Below, piece by piece: positions 17,265 through 25,793 of a DNA stretch of 33,924 nucleotides. The position numbers were made by a program, and so were the translations under genes. Position 1 is the stretch's first letter, and every line of letters begins with the position of its first letter. The notes below the pieces were generated by a model, which worked only from the letters and a program-made list of their open reading frames with translations, did not search any database and had not been told where the DNA came from. This DNA comes from Planctomycetota bacterium (GTDB lineage: Bacteria; Planctomycetota; Planctomycetia; Planctomycetales; Planctomycetaceae), in contig QWQF01000229.1 of assembly GCA_003669125.1 (NCBI GenBank), positions 1 to 33,924 on the forward strand, read 5' to 3'.

Positions 17265-18647
17265 ATGAAACGCAACGCGTGGATCATGTTGTGCGTGTTG
17301 TTCCTGCTGCTGGCGGGAGCTCCTGCCGCACAAGCGGGATATTGCGGCGCGGCCAGCTACAACTGCTGCCCGACCTCAACCTGCGCGCCTTGCGGCGATC
17401 TCTGCCAGGCTCAGCAGCAATGCACGACCTGCTACAAGACGGTCCAAGAAGTCGTGTGGGACCGCTGCGAAAAAATTTGCTACCAGACTGTCTACGATCA
17501 GCAGTGCGAACAAGTTCCCGTCTGCTGCACGAAGACCTGCTACGAGACCTGCTATCGCGACGAGTGCTACACGGTCTGCCGCCCGGTAACTCAAACCTGC
17601 TGGCGCGACGAGACCTGCACGGTGCGCGTGCCGTGTTATCAAACCTGCTACCGTGACGAGACCTACACGGTCTGCGTTCCCAGCACGCAAACGTGCTGGC
17701 GCGACGAGTGCTACAACGTCTGCAAACCGTGCTATCAAACGTGCTACCGCGACGTCTGCTACACCGTCTGCAAGCCGGTCACGCAAACCTGCTGGCGCGA
17801 TGAGTGCTATACGACTTGCAAAGTGGTTTCGGAGACGTGCTACAAAGACGTCTGCTACACCGTTTGCCGCCCCTGTACCGAGACGAAGTACGTCGATGTC
17901 TGCGGCGGCGAATGGAAGACCGTCAGCGAATGCGTCCCCGGTCCGGTGATCAACAAGTGCGTGCAAGATCCAGGAACGTGGAGCCAAGACTCCTGCACCG
18001 GTTGCTGTACCTACAAGCCCGGTTGCTGCCGCACGGTTCAAGTGCAATGCCCGCCGACCATCTGCTGCCGCAAGGTCTGGTGCCCGAAAACGGTCAAGCA
18101 AGCGGTCTGCTGCACGCGCTGGATTCCAGAGACTCGCACTTGCCGAGTGCCCTACCAAGTCTGCCGCACCGTGCCGCAAACTTGCACTCGCAAAGTCCCG
18201 TACACGACTTGCACGATGACTCAAGAAACTCGTACCTGCCGCATGCCGTACACGACCTGCACCATGCAGACCGAGACGCGGACTCGCAAAGTCCCGTACA
18301 CGACTTGCACGACCCGACAAGAATGCCGCACTCGCAAAGTCCCGTACGTCACCTGCTCGTGGACGGAGAAGTGCTACACGAAGAAGGTGCCGTACACGAC
18401 CTGCACGACGACGACCCAGACCTGCACTCGCAAAGTCCCGTACACGGTCTGCAAACAAGTGCCGTACACCCGCATGGAGACGCGCACACGCTGTGTGCCT
18501 CGGCAAGTGCCGGTCAAGCAAAGCTACTGCGTGCCGCGAGTCGTCTGCCGCCAAGTGCCGTACACCGTCTGCACTCCGGTCTGCCCGCAGCCAACCTGCC
18601 CGACCTGCGTCGCAGGACAACCCGGCCCGAACTGTGCGACGAAGTGA
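17265..18647 (+). CDS. YTV-type cysteine-rich repetitive surface protein
   Basis: 460 residues from ATG 17265 with GAGGAG eight bases upstream. A signal peptide (residues 1-25, ending AQA-G) exports it. The mature protein is made of 16-residue repeats in two blocks. The first, about residues 92-215, has the form TC(Y/W)RDxCYTVCxPxxQ, at least seven copies. The second, about residues 300-420, has the form TxT(C/R)KVPYTTCTxxxE, also about seven copies. A cysteine-dense linker joins them. I count about 70 cysteines in the mature chain. The recurring YTV and PYT cores match the planctomycete YTV family, thought to belong to the proteinaceous, disulfide-rich cell envelope. No enzymatic motif is present. 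The gene ends only ten bases from the convergent small lipoprotein gene. Confidence 0.88.
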   Translation: MKRNAWIMLCVLFLLLAGAPAAQAGYCGAASYNCCPTSTCAPCGDLCQAQQQCTTCYKTVQEVVWDRCEKICYQTVYDQQCEQVPVCCTKTCYETCYRDECYTVCRPVTQTCWRDETCTVRVPCYQTCYRDETYTVCVPSTQTCWRDECYNVCKPCYQTCYRDVCYTVCKPVTQTCWRDECYTTCKVVSETCYKDVCYTVCRPCTETKYVDVCGGEWKTVSECVPGPVINKCVQDPGTWSQDSCTGCCTYKPGCCRTVQVQCPPTICCRKVWCPKTVKQAVCCTRWIPETRTCRVPYQVCRTVPQTCTRKVPYTTCTMTQETRTCRMPYTTCTMQTETRTRKVPYTTCTTRQECRTRKVPYVTCSWTEKCYTKKVPYTTCTTTTQTCTRKVPYTVCKQVPYTRMETRTRCVPRQVPVKQSYCVPRVVCRQVPYTVCTPVCPQPTCPTCVAGQPGPNCATK

Positions 18648-18657
18648 CGAACTAAAC

Positions 18658-18885
18658 TTATTTGCTGGGCTGTGTCTTCGGCATCACTCCGGAGTTGAAT
18701 TTGGCCCCTTTCGGCAAGTGCTTCGTGGCTTCTTCTTGATTCATCGCTTTCTCAATGACGGCGGGATCGACGACCGGCACCTTGCTTGGATCCGCCGGAC
18801 CGAGTTCCGAGCTTCCGCATCCAGAAACAAACATGCTGCCAAGGCACAACCCGCTGGCGACCACGGAACGCTGGAAATTCATCAT
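18658..18885 (-). CDS. Small lipoprotein, function unknown
   Basis: 75 residues. A short signal peptide with a hydrophobic core ends in a lipobox, FVSGCGSS, so the mature protein should be lipid-anchored at the Cys. The remaining 50 residues (GPADPSKVPVVDPAVIEKAMNQEE and a basic tail) have no known fold. The ATG at 18885 shares its A with the TGA stop of the upstream TPR gene (TGATG), so translation is probably coupled; an ATG three bases later is also possible. GAGAGGA lies just upstream inside the TPR gene. Small lipoproteins of this kind often accompany DUF1559 genes in planctomycetes, which are in the same block here. Confidence 0.8.
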   Translation of the reverse strand: MMNFQRSVVASGLCLGSMFVSGCGSSELGPADPSKVPVVDPAVIEKAMNQEEATKHLPKGAKFNSGVMPKTQPSK

Positions 18886-20144
18886 CACTTGATCCTCTCT
18901 TCTAATGTGCGGCGTTGGGCTTGTTCGCGCCAGTGCCGAGTTTCAAATGCCAACCCCAGTTGCTCGTAGAATTGCGTCATCTGCTGACAAATTTCAAGTT
19001 GGTCCGGAGTGGCCAACGACTGCCGCAGTGGCGAATGGACCTTCGTCTCCATGAGTAATTCCACGGACTTGGCCTGTCGCCGCATCGCTTCCGCGGCGGG
19101 TTCGTTTCCGGATTTCGCCAAGCAGCGCGCCAGTCGATTTTGAATGCGCCAGTCCGCCTGACCGGGCCAGACCGTGATGACGTCCCGATAACCGCAGATG
19201 GCCTTGTCATAGTCCCGCTCGACCTCGTCGGAAAAAATGGCCCCCAGACGGAAGTATTCATAACCCGACGGCTCACCCGGCCAAGTCTGGTAGATCTTGA
19301 TGGCTCGGTCGAATTCTCCGAGGTCAAACAGAACCTGGGCCAAGGTCGCCACAAAGAACGGCTCTGCGAGCGGCGCGTCCGTCACGTCCAGGGCCTGTTG
19401 CAACAACTCCAGAGCCGCCTTGGGATCGCCTTCCAGCGAGAACCACCGCGCGACGTCGGCATGGTTCAATGCCGCTCGTGGTTCTTGCTCGCGAAACTTC
19501 ACCAAGCGTCGAAGCTCGGTCGCTGAATCATGCGCCGCCCCAGGTTCGAGAAAGCCCATCAGCCGATCAATCTCGGGGTTCGCCGTGGCGGGATAGAACT
19601 GACTCATGTACCACTCGCGCAAGCAAAAGGGCCGCTTCTCGAGAGGCGTGGACTCCAGGACTTTTCGGAAGTGTGGCTCGGCCAGATGTGATCGCCCCGT
19701 GAGGTCCAAGAGTTTCCAAAGCACATAATGGGCTTCCACATTTTCGGGAGCGGCCGCCAGCGATTCGCGCAACAGAAGCTCCGCCCGGTTCGTCTGCATG
19801 CGGACGAACAAACACATCCGCGCCTCCTGAACGCGAGCGGCTGGCCACAGCGGCGACTCACGGCCGATGTAATCCAATTGCTGGATCGCCGAGCTGACGG
19901 CACGCTCGGAATTCATCGCGGAGTCCTTGAAGAACGCCTCCGCCAGTTGCAGACGAGCTGCCTCATTCGACGGGAAGACCGCCAAGTACGACCGCAGTTC
20001 ACCTCGCGCGGTTCGCCAGTCTTGCCGTCCGATCGCGGTTCGCGCGCGTTCGAGCGAGCGTTGTGCTCCCACGCGAGTGATGCCGAAGTAGGCTCCGATT
20101 CCGAGCGCCACGACCACGACCAGCCACCAAACGCGAGTTTTCAC
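18885..20144 (-). CDS. Membrane-anchored TPR protein (cluster copy 2)
   Basis: 419 residues from GTG 20144, chosen because it overlaps the upstream CRTAC1 stop as GTGA; longer versions read through antisense of that gene. A single transmembrane helix at about residues 5-20 (WWLVVVVALGIGAYFG) is followed by tetratricopeptide repeats: recognisable units start near RTAIGRQDWRTARGEL, LLRESLAAAPENVEAHY, ALNHADVARWFSLEGDPKAAL and LAQVLFDLGEFDRAIKIYQ. The domain would lie in the periplasm or paryphoplasm and act as a protein-binding scaffold. It shares architecture with the TPR gene at 27637-28947, next to the other CRTAC1 gene. The stop codon overlaps the following lipoprotein start. Confidence 0.85.
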   Translation of the reverse strand: MKTRVWWLVVVVALGIGAYFGITRVGAQRSLERARTAIGRQDWRTARGELRSYLAVFPSNEAARLQLAEAFFKDSAMNSERAVSSAIQQLDYIGRESPLWPAARVQEARMCLFVRMQTNRAELLLRESLAAAPENVEAHYVLWKLLDLTGRSHLAEPHFRKVLESTPLEKRPFCLREWYMSQFYPATANPEIDRLMGFLEPGAAHDSATELRRLVKFREQEPRAALNHADVARWFSLEGDPKAALELLQQALDVTDAPLAEPFFVATLAQVLFDLGEFDRAIKIYQTWPGEPSGYEYFRLGAIFSDEVERDYDKAICGYRDVITVWPGQADWRIQNRLARCLAKSGNEPAAEAMRRQAKSVELLMETKVHSPLRQSLATPDQLEICQQMTQFYEQLGLAFETRHWREQAQRRTLEERIK

Positions 20145-21979
20145 GGGAGCAACGCTCCCTGAAACGACGGCAGCAACTCGCGTCCTTCGATGGCCAGCCA
20201 ATAGCGGTCTATGGCGACGTGCTCGTGCCGAGCGACTTCGCCGGATTGCCAGCGAATCTCCAGCGTCACGGGTTCGCTCCAATCTTTGAGGCCCACCAGC
20301 AGCCGTGGATCGCTGACACACAGATAGCTTCCACCGCCGATGCTCATGCTCGTGAATCGTCGAGCACCCGCTTCGACAATGACCTGAGTTCCCTGAGCGG
20401 GAAGTCGGTCGGCTCGCCGCAATTCAATCCCTAGAAAATGATGCGGCGTGACTGTGCCGTTGCGAAGCAAGGCTGCGGGCCGATCGAGATGCGTGACGAG
20501 CAGGTCCAAGTCGCCGTCGTTGTCGAAGTCGGCACCCGCGGCACCGCGTCCCACACAGAGTTGTCGAAAGTAATCCCCGGATAGAGGTCCGACGTCCTCG
20601 AATCGCGCGTGACCGTCATTGCGCATGATTTGCGGCAACATCGCGAACGGCTTGTGCTCCGGTCCCAAGACATGGCCATTCGCGATCAACAAGTCCGTCG
20701 CGCCGTCGCGGTCGTAGTCCCAAGCCACGGTCCCAAAGCCGAGCCGATCGTGACTGATCGCCACCAGACGGGCACGGCGACTGTCGTCTTCAAATTGCAG
20801 CCCTCCCAGGTTGCGATAGAGCGTGTTTTTCTGAGCGTAAAAATGTGTCAGAAAGATGTCGCAAAACCCGTTGCCGTCGAAATCGGCGCAAGCGACTCCC
20901 ATGCTGGCTTCATTCAGCCCCATGTCGCTGACGGCACATCCGGCGGTCGGCGCGACGTCGCGGAATTTTGGAAGCACGTCCAACGCAACGGGACGATCGC
21001 TTCCCGTGCCAGGAACCGCTTGTCGTTGAAACAAGAAATTCGGAGTCATGTCGTTGGCAACGTAGATTTCATTCTGGCCATCCAAATCGAAGTCGAGAAC
21101 CGCCACTCCCAACCCCTTGCCGTTGGGGATCGTGACGCCCACCTCTTCGGAGACATCACGAAACCGCCCATCGCCGAGATTCAAGAAGAGCCGATCATCG
21201 ACCGCGTCATAGTGTCCCGGCCCGCAATAACCGGGGACTCCACTAAAGCGGCACTGCTCGCGATTTTGAGACGTGACATTCAGGTAATTCACCACGAAGA
21301 GATCGAGCTGGTGATCGTCGTTGATATCCAGCCAGACGACGCCCGACCCCCAGCGATCATTCCGCGTACCCGATTCGGGAGTCACATCCGCGAAGGTTCC
21401 GTCGCCGAGATTGTGCAGCAAGGTGCTGGTCCGATAACCGGTCACATACAGGTCTTCAAACCCATCGCCATCAAAATCGCCGACGGCACAGCCTTGTCCA
21501 TAACCGCTGGTGCGAGCGGCCGCGACCCCCGAGATCTCCGCAAAGGACTCGCCCCCCCGATTATGAAACAAGGCATCGGCGTGCGGCTTTGGCTGTTGAG
21601 GCTGCGATTCCAGTTCGTCGCCGTTCACCAGAAAGAGGTCCAGCCAGCCGTCCCGATCAAAGTCGAACCAAGCCGCCCCGCCGCCCATGATTTCCGGCAG
21701 AAAATAACGTCCCGGAACGGCGTCTGCGTGAAACGTGAAATCGACCCCCTGCTGGGCGGAGACCTCGGTAAATCGTGGCGGAAATTCCGCAACCGCCGCG
21801 TCGCGCCGCGAGAACACCGCGTCCAAGTCCTGACGAATTTTCTGGGCCGCTGCAGGGCCTGAATTGCGCACGCCATTCAAGTCGGACGGAGCCGGTGCAA
21901 CAGGGGGCGGCGCGGCGTCACCGCCACAACCGCCGATTGCCAAGACGACGCAGATCACTGTCCGAATCAGGCCTCGCAC
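20141..21979 (-). CDS. CRTAC1-type lipoprotein, FG-GAP repeats plus ASPIC/UnbV (copy 2)
   Basis: 612 residues from GTG 21979, which gives a compact lipoprotein signal (MRGLIRTVICVVLAIGGCGGD). An alternative GTG at 22024 lies directly against the U-tract of the preceding terminator and is less likely. The body is an integrin-like propeller with calcium-binding repeats such as DFDRDGWLDL, DFDGDGFEDL, DINDDHQLDL, DFDLDGQNEI, DFDGNGFCDI, DYDRDGATDL and DFDNDGDLDL. The C-terminus is an ASPIC/UnbV domain (SIGGGSYLCVSDPRLLVGL, then VTLEIRWQSGE). Family members are extracellular, calcium-binding and of unknown biochemical role. The gene overlaps the downstream TPR gene by four bases. Confidence 0.92.
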   Translation of the reverse strand: MRGLIRTVICVVLAIGGCGGDAAPPPVAPAPSDLNGVRNSGPAAAQKIRQDLDAVFSRRDAAVAEFPPRFTEVSAQQGVDFTFHADAVPGRYFLPEIMGGGAAWFDFDRDGWLDLFLVNGDELESQPQQPKPHADALFHNRGGESFAEISGVAAARTSGYGQGCAVGDFDGDGFEDLYVTGYRTSTLLHNLGDGTFADVTPESGTRNDRWGSGVVWLDINDDHQLDLFVVNYLNVTSQNREQCRFSGVPGYCGPGHYDAVDDRLFLNLGDGRFRDVSEEVGVTIPNGKGLGVAVLDFDLDGQNEIYVANDMTPNFLFQRQAVPGTGSDRPVALDVLPKFRDVAPTAGCAVSDMGLNEASMGVACADFDGNGFCDIFLTHFYAQKNTLYRNLGGLQFEDDSRRARLVAISHDRLGFGTVAWDYDRDGATDLLIANGHVLGPEHKPFAMLPQIMRNDGHARFEDVGPLSGDYFRQLCVGRGAAGADFDNDGDLDLLVTHLDRPAALLRNGTVTPHHFLGIELRRADRLPAQGTQVIVEAGARRFTSMSIGGGSYLCVSDPRLLVGLKDWSEPVTLEIRWQSGEVARHEHVAIDRYWLAIEGRELLPSFQGALLP

Positions 21980-22025
21980 GATCTCGACCAACCTTCCCAA
22001 CGCAGCCGATTTGCAAAGAACCACG

Positions 22026-22060
22026 AAAAAAGGGCCGAGGCGAAACGCTCACGACCCTTT
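22026..22060 (-). terminator. Intrinsic terminator after the DUF1559 gene
   Basis: On the minus strand AAAGGGTCGTGAGCG, a short TTT loop and CGCCTCGGCCCTTT form a stem with one mismatch and one bulge, running into TTTTTT. It starts 59 bases after the DUF1559 stop and ends just before the longest possible start of the following CRTAC1 gene, so it should reduce or separate transcription between the two. Confidence 0.7.
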
Positions 22061-22119
22061 CTCAAAATCCACCTTGAGGACATTCCGATTCGCCGAACTG
22101 CCGATCTCTGCGGTTCGAC

Positions 22120-23187
22120 TCAGAATTGGGGGACGGTCTCGCTTCCGTTCCGTGTCCCGATCGCCCACCAAACCTCGTTGGCGACCGTCTGATTGATTCC
22201 TCGGACCTGCCCGTCTGCCATGGCGACGTTCACCATACCCGCGTGCTGGCTGCCCGACGCCATGAGGTTCGAGCCGCCCCAATCGTCGGTGTACGAGTGG
22301 CAGGTTTTCTCGTTAGGCATCATCGTGTGGTTGTAGGCCGATCCCACCCCCATGAATGACCACGCCCAGGATCGACCGCGCATGTTCGGCCGACCGCTCA
22401 GCCCGGTCTGAGCGATACATTGCTGTCGCGTCGCGGAAGTGCTGGGAGACGAATCGGCCCAGGAATGGACTTGCGTTCGGCGGCGCGCTGGATCGGGATC
22501 GGAACCAGGCTGGCTGGACAGGTAGTCGATCTGGGTTTCGGCATACAGCGCCGTCGTGCTGGTGCCATCGGAGATTCCGGCGGTATTCACTCGCTGGTCG
22601 CTTCTCAACCAATGTGAATTCGGTGCTCCCGCCCCTTGCACGAAGGATGCGACGCCATTGTGACTACCGTTCACAGAGCGGCGATCTTGAGCTCCCGTGT
22701 GATTGGCGTGTGAAGTTCCATGATTGATCGCGTAATTAAAATTGGCTTGTCCACTGGCAGCCGCGTTCGCTTCGGAGGGACACATAAAGGCGGGCAAACG
22801 CAAGCTCTGGGTGGCGATGTTGGGATTCCCGCCGCCACAATTCCAGCCACCCGAATCAAAGGCTCCGCAGCCGGTCACGAAGTCTATTTGCTGGTAGGCT
22901 GATTTCATGTCCATGTACGGCAGCAGAAACACTTTGTCCGAGAAGGCACCGCGGAAGTCGTCACTACCACTCCAGGAGATACTGACGGGGAACTGTTTCG
23001 AGACGTCGTGGTAGTTGTGGAAGGCCAGAGCGATCTGCTTGAGATTGTTCTTGCACTGTGACCGTCGAGCCGCCTCGCGAGCCTGTTGCACAGCAGGCAG
23101 TAAAAGTGCGATCAAGATGGCGATGATGGCAATCACCACCAGCAGCTCAATCAAGGTGAAACCAAACCGAAAGCGCAGTCGAGACAT
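22120..23187 (-). CDS. DUF1559-domain pseudopilin-like protein
   Basis: 355 residues from ATG 23187, with GAGGAG six bases upstream. The N-terminus is a type IV prepilin-like signal: a basic leader, cleavage before Phe in [17 protein letters not shown], the conserved Glu at +5, and a long hydrophobic helix. It continues with [28 protein letters not shown], which is diagnostic for DUF1559, a family greatly expanded in planctomycetes. The C-terminus keeps the [19 protein letters not shown] motif. Processing by a prepilin peptidase and assembly into a type II secretion-like or pilus-like structure are inferred. It seems to be its own transcription unit, with a promoter at 23241-23269 and a terminator at 22026-22060, inside a run of CRTAC1, TPR and cytochrome genes. 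Confidence 0.95.
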   Translation of the reverse strand: MSRLRFRFGFTLIELLVVIAIIAILIALLLPAVQQAREAARRSQCKNNLKQIALAFHNYHDVSKQFPVSISWSGSDDFRGAFSDKVFLLPYMDMKSAYQQIDFVTGCGAFDSGGWNCGGGNPNIATQSLRLPAFMCPSEANAAASGQANFNYAINHGTSHANHTGAQDRRSVNGSHNGVASFVQGAGAPNSHWLRSDQRVNTAGISDGTSTTALYAETQIDYLSSQPGSDPDPARRRTQVHSWADSSPSTSATRQQCIAQTGLSGRPNMRGRSWAWSFMGVGSAYNHTMMPNEKTCHSYTDDWGGSNLMASGSQHAGMVNVAMADGQVRGINQTVANEVWWAIGTRNGSETVPQF

Positions 23188-23240
23188 GGCAACTCCTCTT
23201 CCAGAAGGTTTGATGAACAATTCGCAGATCACTCTCGTTC

Positions 23241-23269
23241 AGACTGCCCAATCCAAAGTTTCGTGTCAA
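23241..23269 (-). promoter_or_regulatory. Candidate sigma70-type promoter of the DUF1559 gene
   Basis: Read on the minus strand, a perfect TTGACA (23269-23264) is followed after 17 bases by CAGTCT (23246-23241), a weak -10. It lies about 55 bases before the DUF1559 start codon, in a 184-base spacer after the cytochrome gene. The -35 is convincing, the -10 is not. Confidence 0.45.
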
Positions 23270-23371
23270 GCGGTTGCAGCAAAAATTCAGGTTACCTTCA
23301 GGTCGTGACGGGGCGGACGCTGTCGCCGGCACAATGTGCGTCGTGCGTCCGAATGGTCGCTGGTGAACCCA

Positions 23372-25261
23372 TTACTTGAGCAGTTGCACGCGTTCCAGAT
23401 ACCGATCCCGGTTCGTAAGATCGCCTGTCCGGCGACACAACTCAGCCAGCCACAAGTACGCCCCGACCGCGTGCGGGTCCACCGCGATGGCTTGTTGAGC
23501 AATGACGAGGGCCTGCTGAGTTTCACCGGATTCCGGGAGGATGTTGGACAAGGCCAGCAGAGTTTGTGGATCCCAGGGACGTCGCTCGGCCAGTTGCTGA
23601 TATCCGCTGCGAGCCTTGGAGATGTCCCCCCTGGACCAATGCAATCGGCTGAGATTTTGCAGAACCTCCGTCGAATCGGCCGACGTCTGGTGAGCCTGCA
23701 AGACTCTGTTCCAGTGGTCGGCGGCGGCATCCGAGTTTCCGAGCATCAGGCAGAGCTGTCCGAGTCGCGCGTGCGCCGGCAGGTCCGCCGGGCGGAGTTT
23801 GACGACCTCTTCCAGGACAGTTCTCGCCCGCTGCGCGACGACCGCGTTTTCTGTCAGCCAGGCTTGCTCGGCGCGCATGAGTGCGTCGGCACGCGCGGCC
23901 TCCGTTTTGTGGACCGAGTATTCCGCGTGGTCGATGACTTCGAGTGTGCTCAGACGCGGTTCCGATTGTGGCTCGGCCGCGCGCGGCTGCGGGAATCGCG
24001 GAACGCGATGATCGGTCTGAGTCGTGTGCGGCACGTCGTCCGCATTCAACCGAGGCATGTGGCAGTGAGTGCACGAGTCGTCGATCCCTGGCTGTTGTCG
24101 AACCGCCAGCGTTTCCCGGCAGTCAGGTTCCGCATGACACGTCAGGCAGCGTGACCGAAACCAAGTGACGCGGGTGGCTTCCGAGGGCGTGATGTGTGGG
24201 TCGTGGCACGAGATGCAACCGAGCCGCTGGTCGCTGCCTTGAAAGCACGGACTGGACTTCATCTGCATCACCTGACTGATGGCCGCGGTTTCGGTTCGCA
24301 CGGCGTGAGCATTCGTCACGAAGATCGCCCAAACCTCGCCGAGATGCATGCCGGGCCGGAAGTCGCCGTGGTCCCGACCCGATCGCAGGACCTCGGCATC
24401 ACCCTGAAGATGGCATTGATTGCAAACCGCGTCGCGACGTGCGGGGTCGAGTTCCGAAATTCGCAGAATCGGATCGCGGTCGGCTCGGTGATCCGGCTCA
24501 TCGCGACGATACGCGACGTGCTTTTCGCCCGGACCATGACATCGCTCGCACCCGATCGAGAGTTCCAGCACGCGCTCACGCAACGGAAGCCCTGACGCCG
24601 CCGAGTCGCCGCGCAGGCCGCCCGAATGGCAGTTGATGCAACGCTCGGTCGCCTCGCGCGAGAACCGCTTGTGATTCTCCGGAGCGTAACCTGGCGACAA
24701 GTCCCACCGCTGTCGGCCGGAGTACCACGAGACGGGTGAAATCAACCAGGCGTGCGACCGATCGATCAGATAGCTGCGGCCACGTTGGCCCGATCCCAGA
24801 GCCAGATGAATCTCCATCGCGAACTCGGAGAGGACGCGGTCGTCCTGGGAGACGATGAGTTCGTGATGCGTGGCTGAAGTGCTGGTCCGTTCGACGCGAT
24901 AGTGGCGACGGGCGTTTTTCGGGCGGACATGAGTCGCCGATTCGTAGTCTTCGACTACCTCGGCAGCGAGCACGTTCGTCAGCGATCGCGACATCGGATG
25001 TGTCGCATACTTCCGCGCGATCTCGGCGTGGCACTCGCTGCAAACCCGACTTCCCAGGTATCCCCAATCCAGTTCCGTCGGCGAGGCAAGCGGATCAAGT
25101 GGCTGCTCGTCCTGCGAAAGCGTCGGCGGAACTTCGCGTGCGGAGTCGTTCCAGCGAGTTGCCAGGATGACTCCGCCAGCGATCAAACACAGGGCGATCC
25201 CCGCGACAGCCCACGGTCGCGGCCGACTCGAACGGGGATCGGTGTCAGGGAGCGTCTGCAT
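23372..25261 (-). CDS. Seven-haem cytochrome c with C-terminal TPR domain
   Basis: 629 residues. An N-terminal transmembrane helix at about 17-35 anchors it. Seven CXXCH haem-binding motifs start at about residues 74 (CSECH), 208 (CINCH), 238 (CERCH), 280 (CNQCH), 349 (CISCH), 372 (CLTCH) and 397 (CTHCH), with many extra His residues as distal ligands. The layout resembles the cytochrome c554/c' multihaem family. After a proline-rich linker, residues about 470-629 are TPRs (VLEEVVKLRPADLPAHARLGQL, then QALVIAQQAIAVDPHAVGAYLWLAEL). It should carry electrons on the outer face of the cytoplasmic membrane and bind a partner through the TPRs. An enzymatic role is possible but no active-site haem motif (CXXCK) is seen. 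The start overlaps the preceding gene by 17 bases. Confidence 0.92.
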   Translation of the reverse strand: MQTLPDTDPRSSRPRPWAVAGIALCLIAGGVILATRWNDSAREVPPTLSQDEQPLDPLASPTELDWGYLGSRVCSECHAEIARKYATHPMSRSLTNVLAAEVVEDYESATHVRPKNARRHYRVERTSTSATHHELIVSQDDRVLSEFAMEIHLALGSGQRGRSYLIDRSHAWLISPVSWYSGRQRWDLSPGYAPENHKRFSREATERCINCHSGGLRGDSAASGLPLRERVLELSIGCERCHGPGEKHVAYRRDEPDHRADRDPILRISELDPARRDAVCNQCHLQGDAEVLRSGRDHGDFRPGMHLGEVWAIFVTNAHAVRTETAAISQVMQMKSSPCFQGSDQRLGCISCHDPHITPSEATRVTWFRSRCLTCHAEPDCRETLAVRQQPGIDDSCTHCHMPRLNADDVPHTTQTDHRVPRFPQPRAAEPQSEPRLSTLEVIDHAEYSVHKTEAARADALMRAEQAWLTENAVVAQRARTVLEEVVKLRPADLPAHARLGQLCLMLGNSDAAADHWNRVLQAHQTSADSTEVLQNLSRLHWSRGDISKARSGYQQLAERRPWDPQTLLALSNILPESGETQQALVIAQQAIAVDPHAVGAYLWLAELCRRTGDLTNRDRYLERVQLLK

Positions 25262-25793
25262 CGGGTTTGGCCGACAACAAATTCAGAACCACGCTGTTCT
25301 TGGCGGGATCGCGATCGACCACAATCACCAACCCGGAGGAGTCGGGACTGGAGTATTTTGCCGGTGATGTCAACTGCGGAGCGGACGGCCCGCGCTGCAG
25401 CGCATACTGCGTGATGGAAACGCGGTGACGACCGACGAAGGCTTCCTCGTGGAACACGCCATCAATGTCGGTGCGCAGAAGAAATTCGCCCTCTTGTCCG
25501 ATGAAACCGACCGCCTGGGGCACACCCGCTCGATCGGGCCAGGCGATCAACTGTCCGCCGCGGAGCGGTGCGCCGTCCAAGGTGATCGTTCCGCGAAAGG
25601 CCGCCTTGGATGGCAGCAGCAGAGCGTGGAACCACTTCTCGCCGCCCGCGAAAGTCCACCAGTAAACCCCGCCGGCTCCGACCACCATCAGGCCAAGGGC
25701 AAGCCCCAGCAACAGACCCAAGCGGGGAGGTGATTGACCGGTCTTGGAATCCGCCGGATGGTCGCCGTTTGTGGACGTGGTCAAATCCGTCAT
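25245..25793 (-). CDS. Single-pass protein with transthyretin/carboxypeptidase-regulatory-like beta domain
   Basis: 182 residues. The first 25 are polar, followed by a transmembrane helix at about 26-47 (LGLLLGLALGLMVVGAGGVYWW). The outer part starts with FRGTITLDGAPLRGGQLIAWPD, the opening strands of the small beta-sandwich often called carboxypeptidase regulatory-like, and continues with GEFLLRTDIDGVF and VGRHRVSITQY. Planctomycetes have many such domains in small lipoproteins; here a membrane helix is used instead. The ATG at 25793 overlaps the CRTAC1 stop as ATGA and its own end overlaps the cytochrome start, so all three should be on one transcript. The function is unknown; a structural or adaptor part of the same assembly is inferred. 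Confidence 0.8.
   Translation of the reverse strand: MTDLTTSTNGDHPADSKTGQSPPRLGLLLGLALGLMVVGAGGVYWWTFAGGEKWFHALLLPSKAAFRGTITLDGAPLRGGQLIAWPDRAGVPQAVGFIGQEGEFLLRTDIDGVFHEEAFVGRHRVSITQYALQRGPSAPQLTSPAKYSSPDSSGLVIVVDRDPAKNSVVLNLLSAKPDADAP

Noticed and set aside
16982-17287. Small minus-strand gene in the spacer before the YTV gene
   Set aside because: No ribosome-binding site, no recognisable motif, and it would run over the YTV promoter region and start.
17530-18480. Possible CRISPR array because of regular DNA repeats
   Set aside because: The repeats are contiguous coding units of 48 bases without unique spacers, and no cas genes are nearby.
17376-18620. - strand open frame of about 414 codons with repeats
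   Set aside because: Mirror of the repeated YTV gene; its apparent repetition is inherited from the 48-base units.
20144-20321. Longer N-terminus of the TPR protein
   Set aside because: It is Arg-rich, overlaps the CRTAC1 gene by 180 bases, and the GTGA overlap provides a better start directly before the membrane helix.
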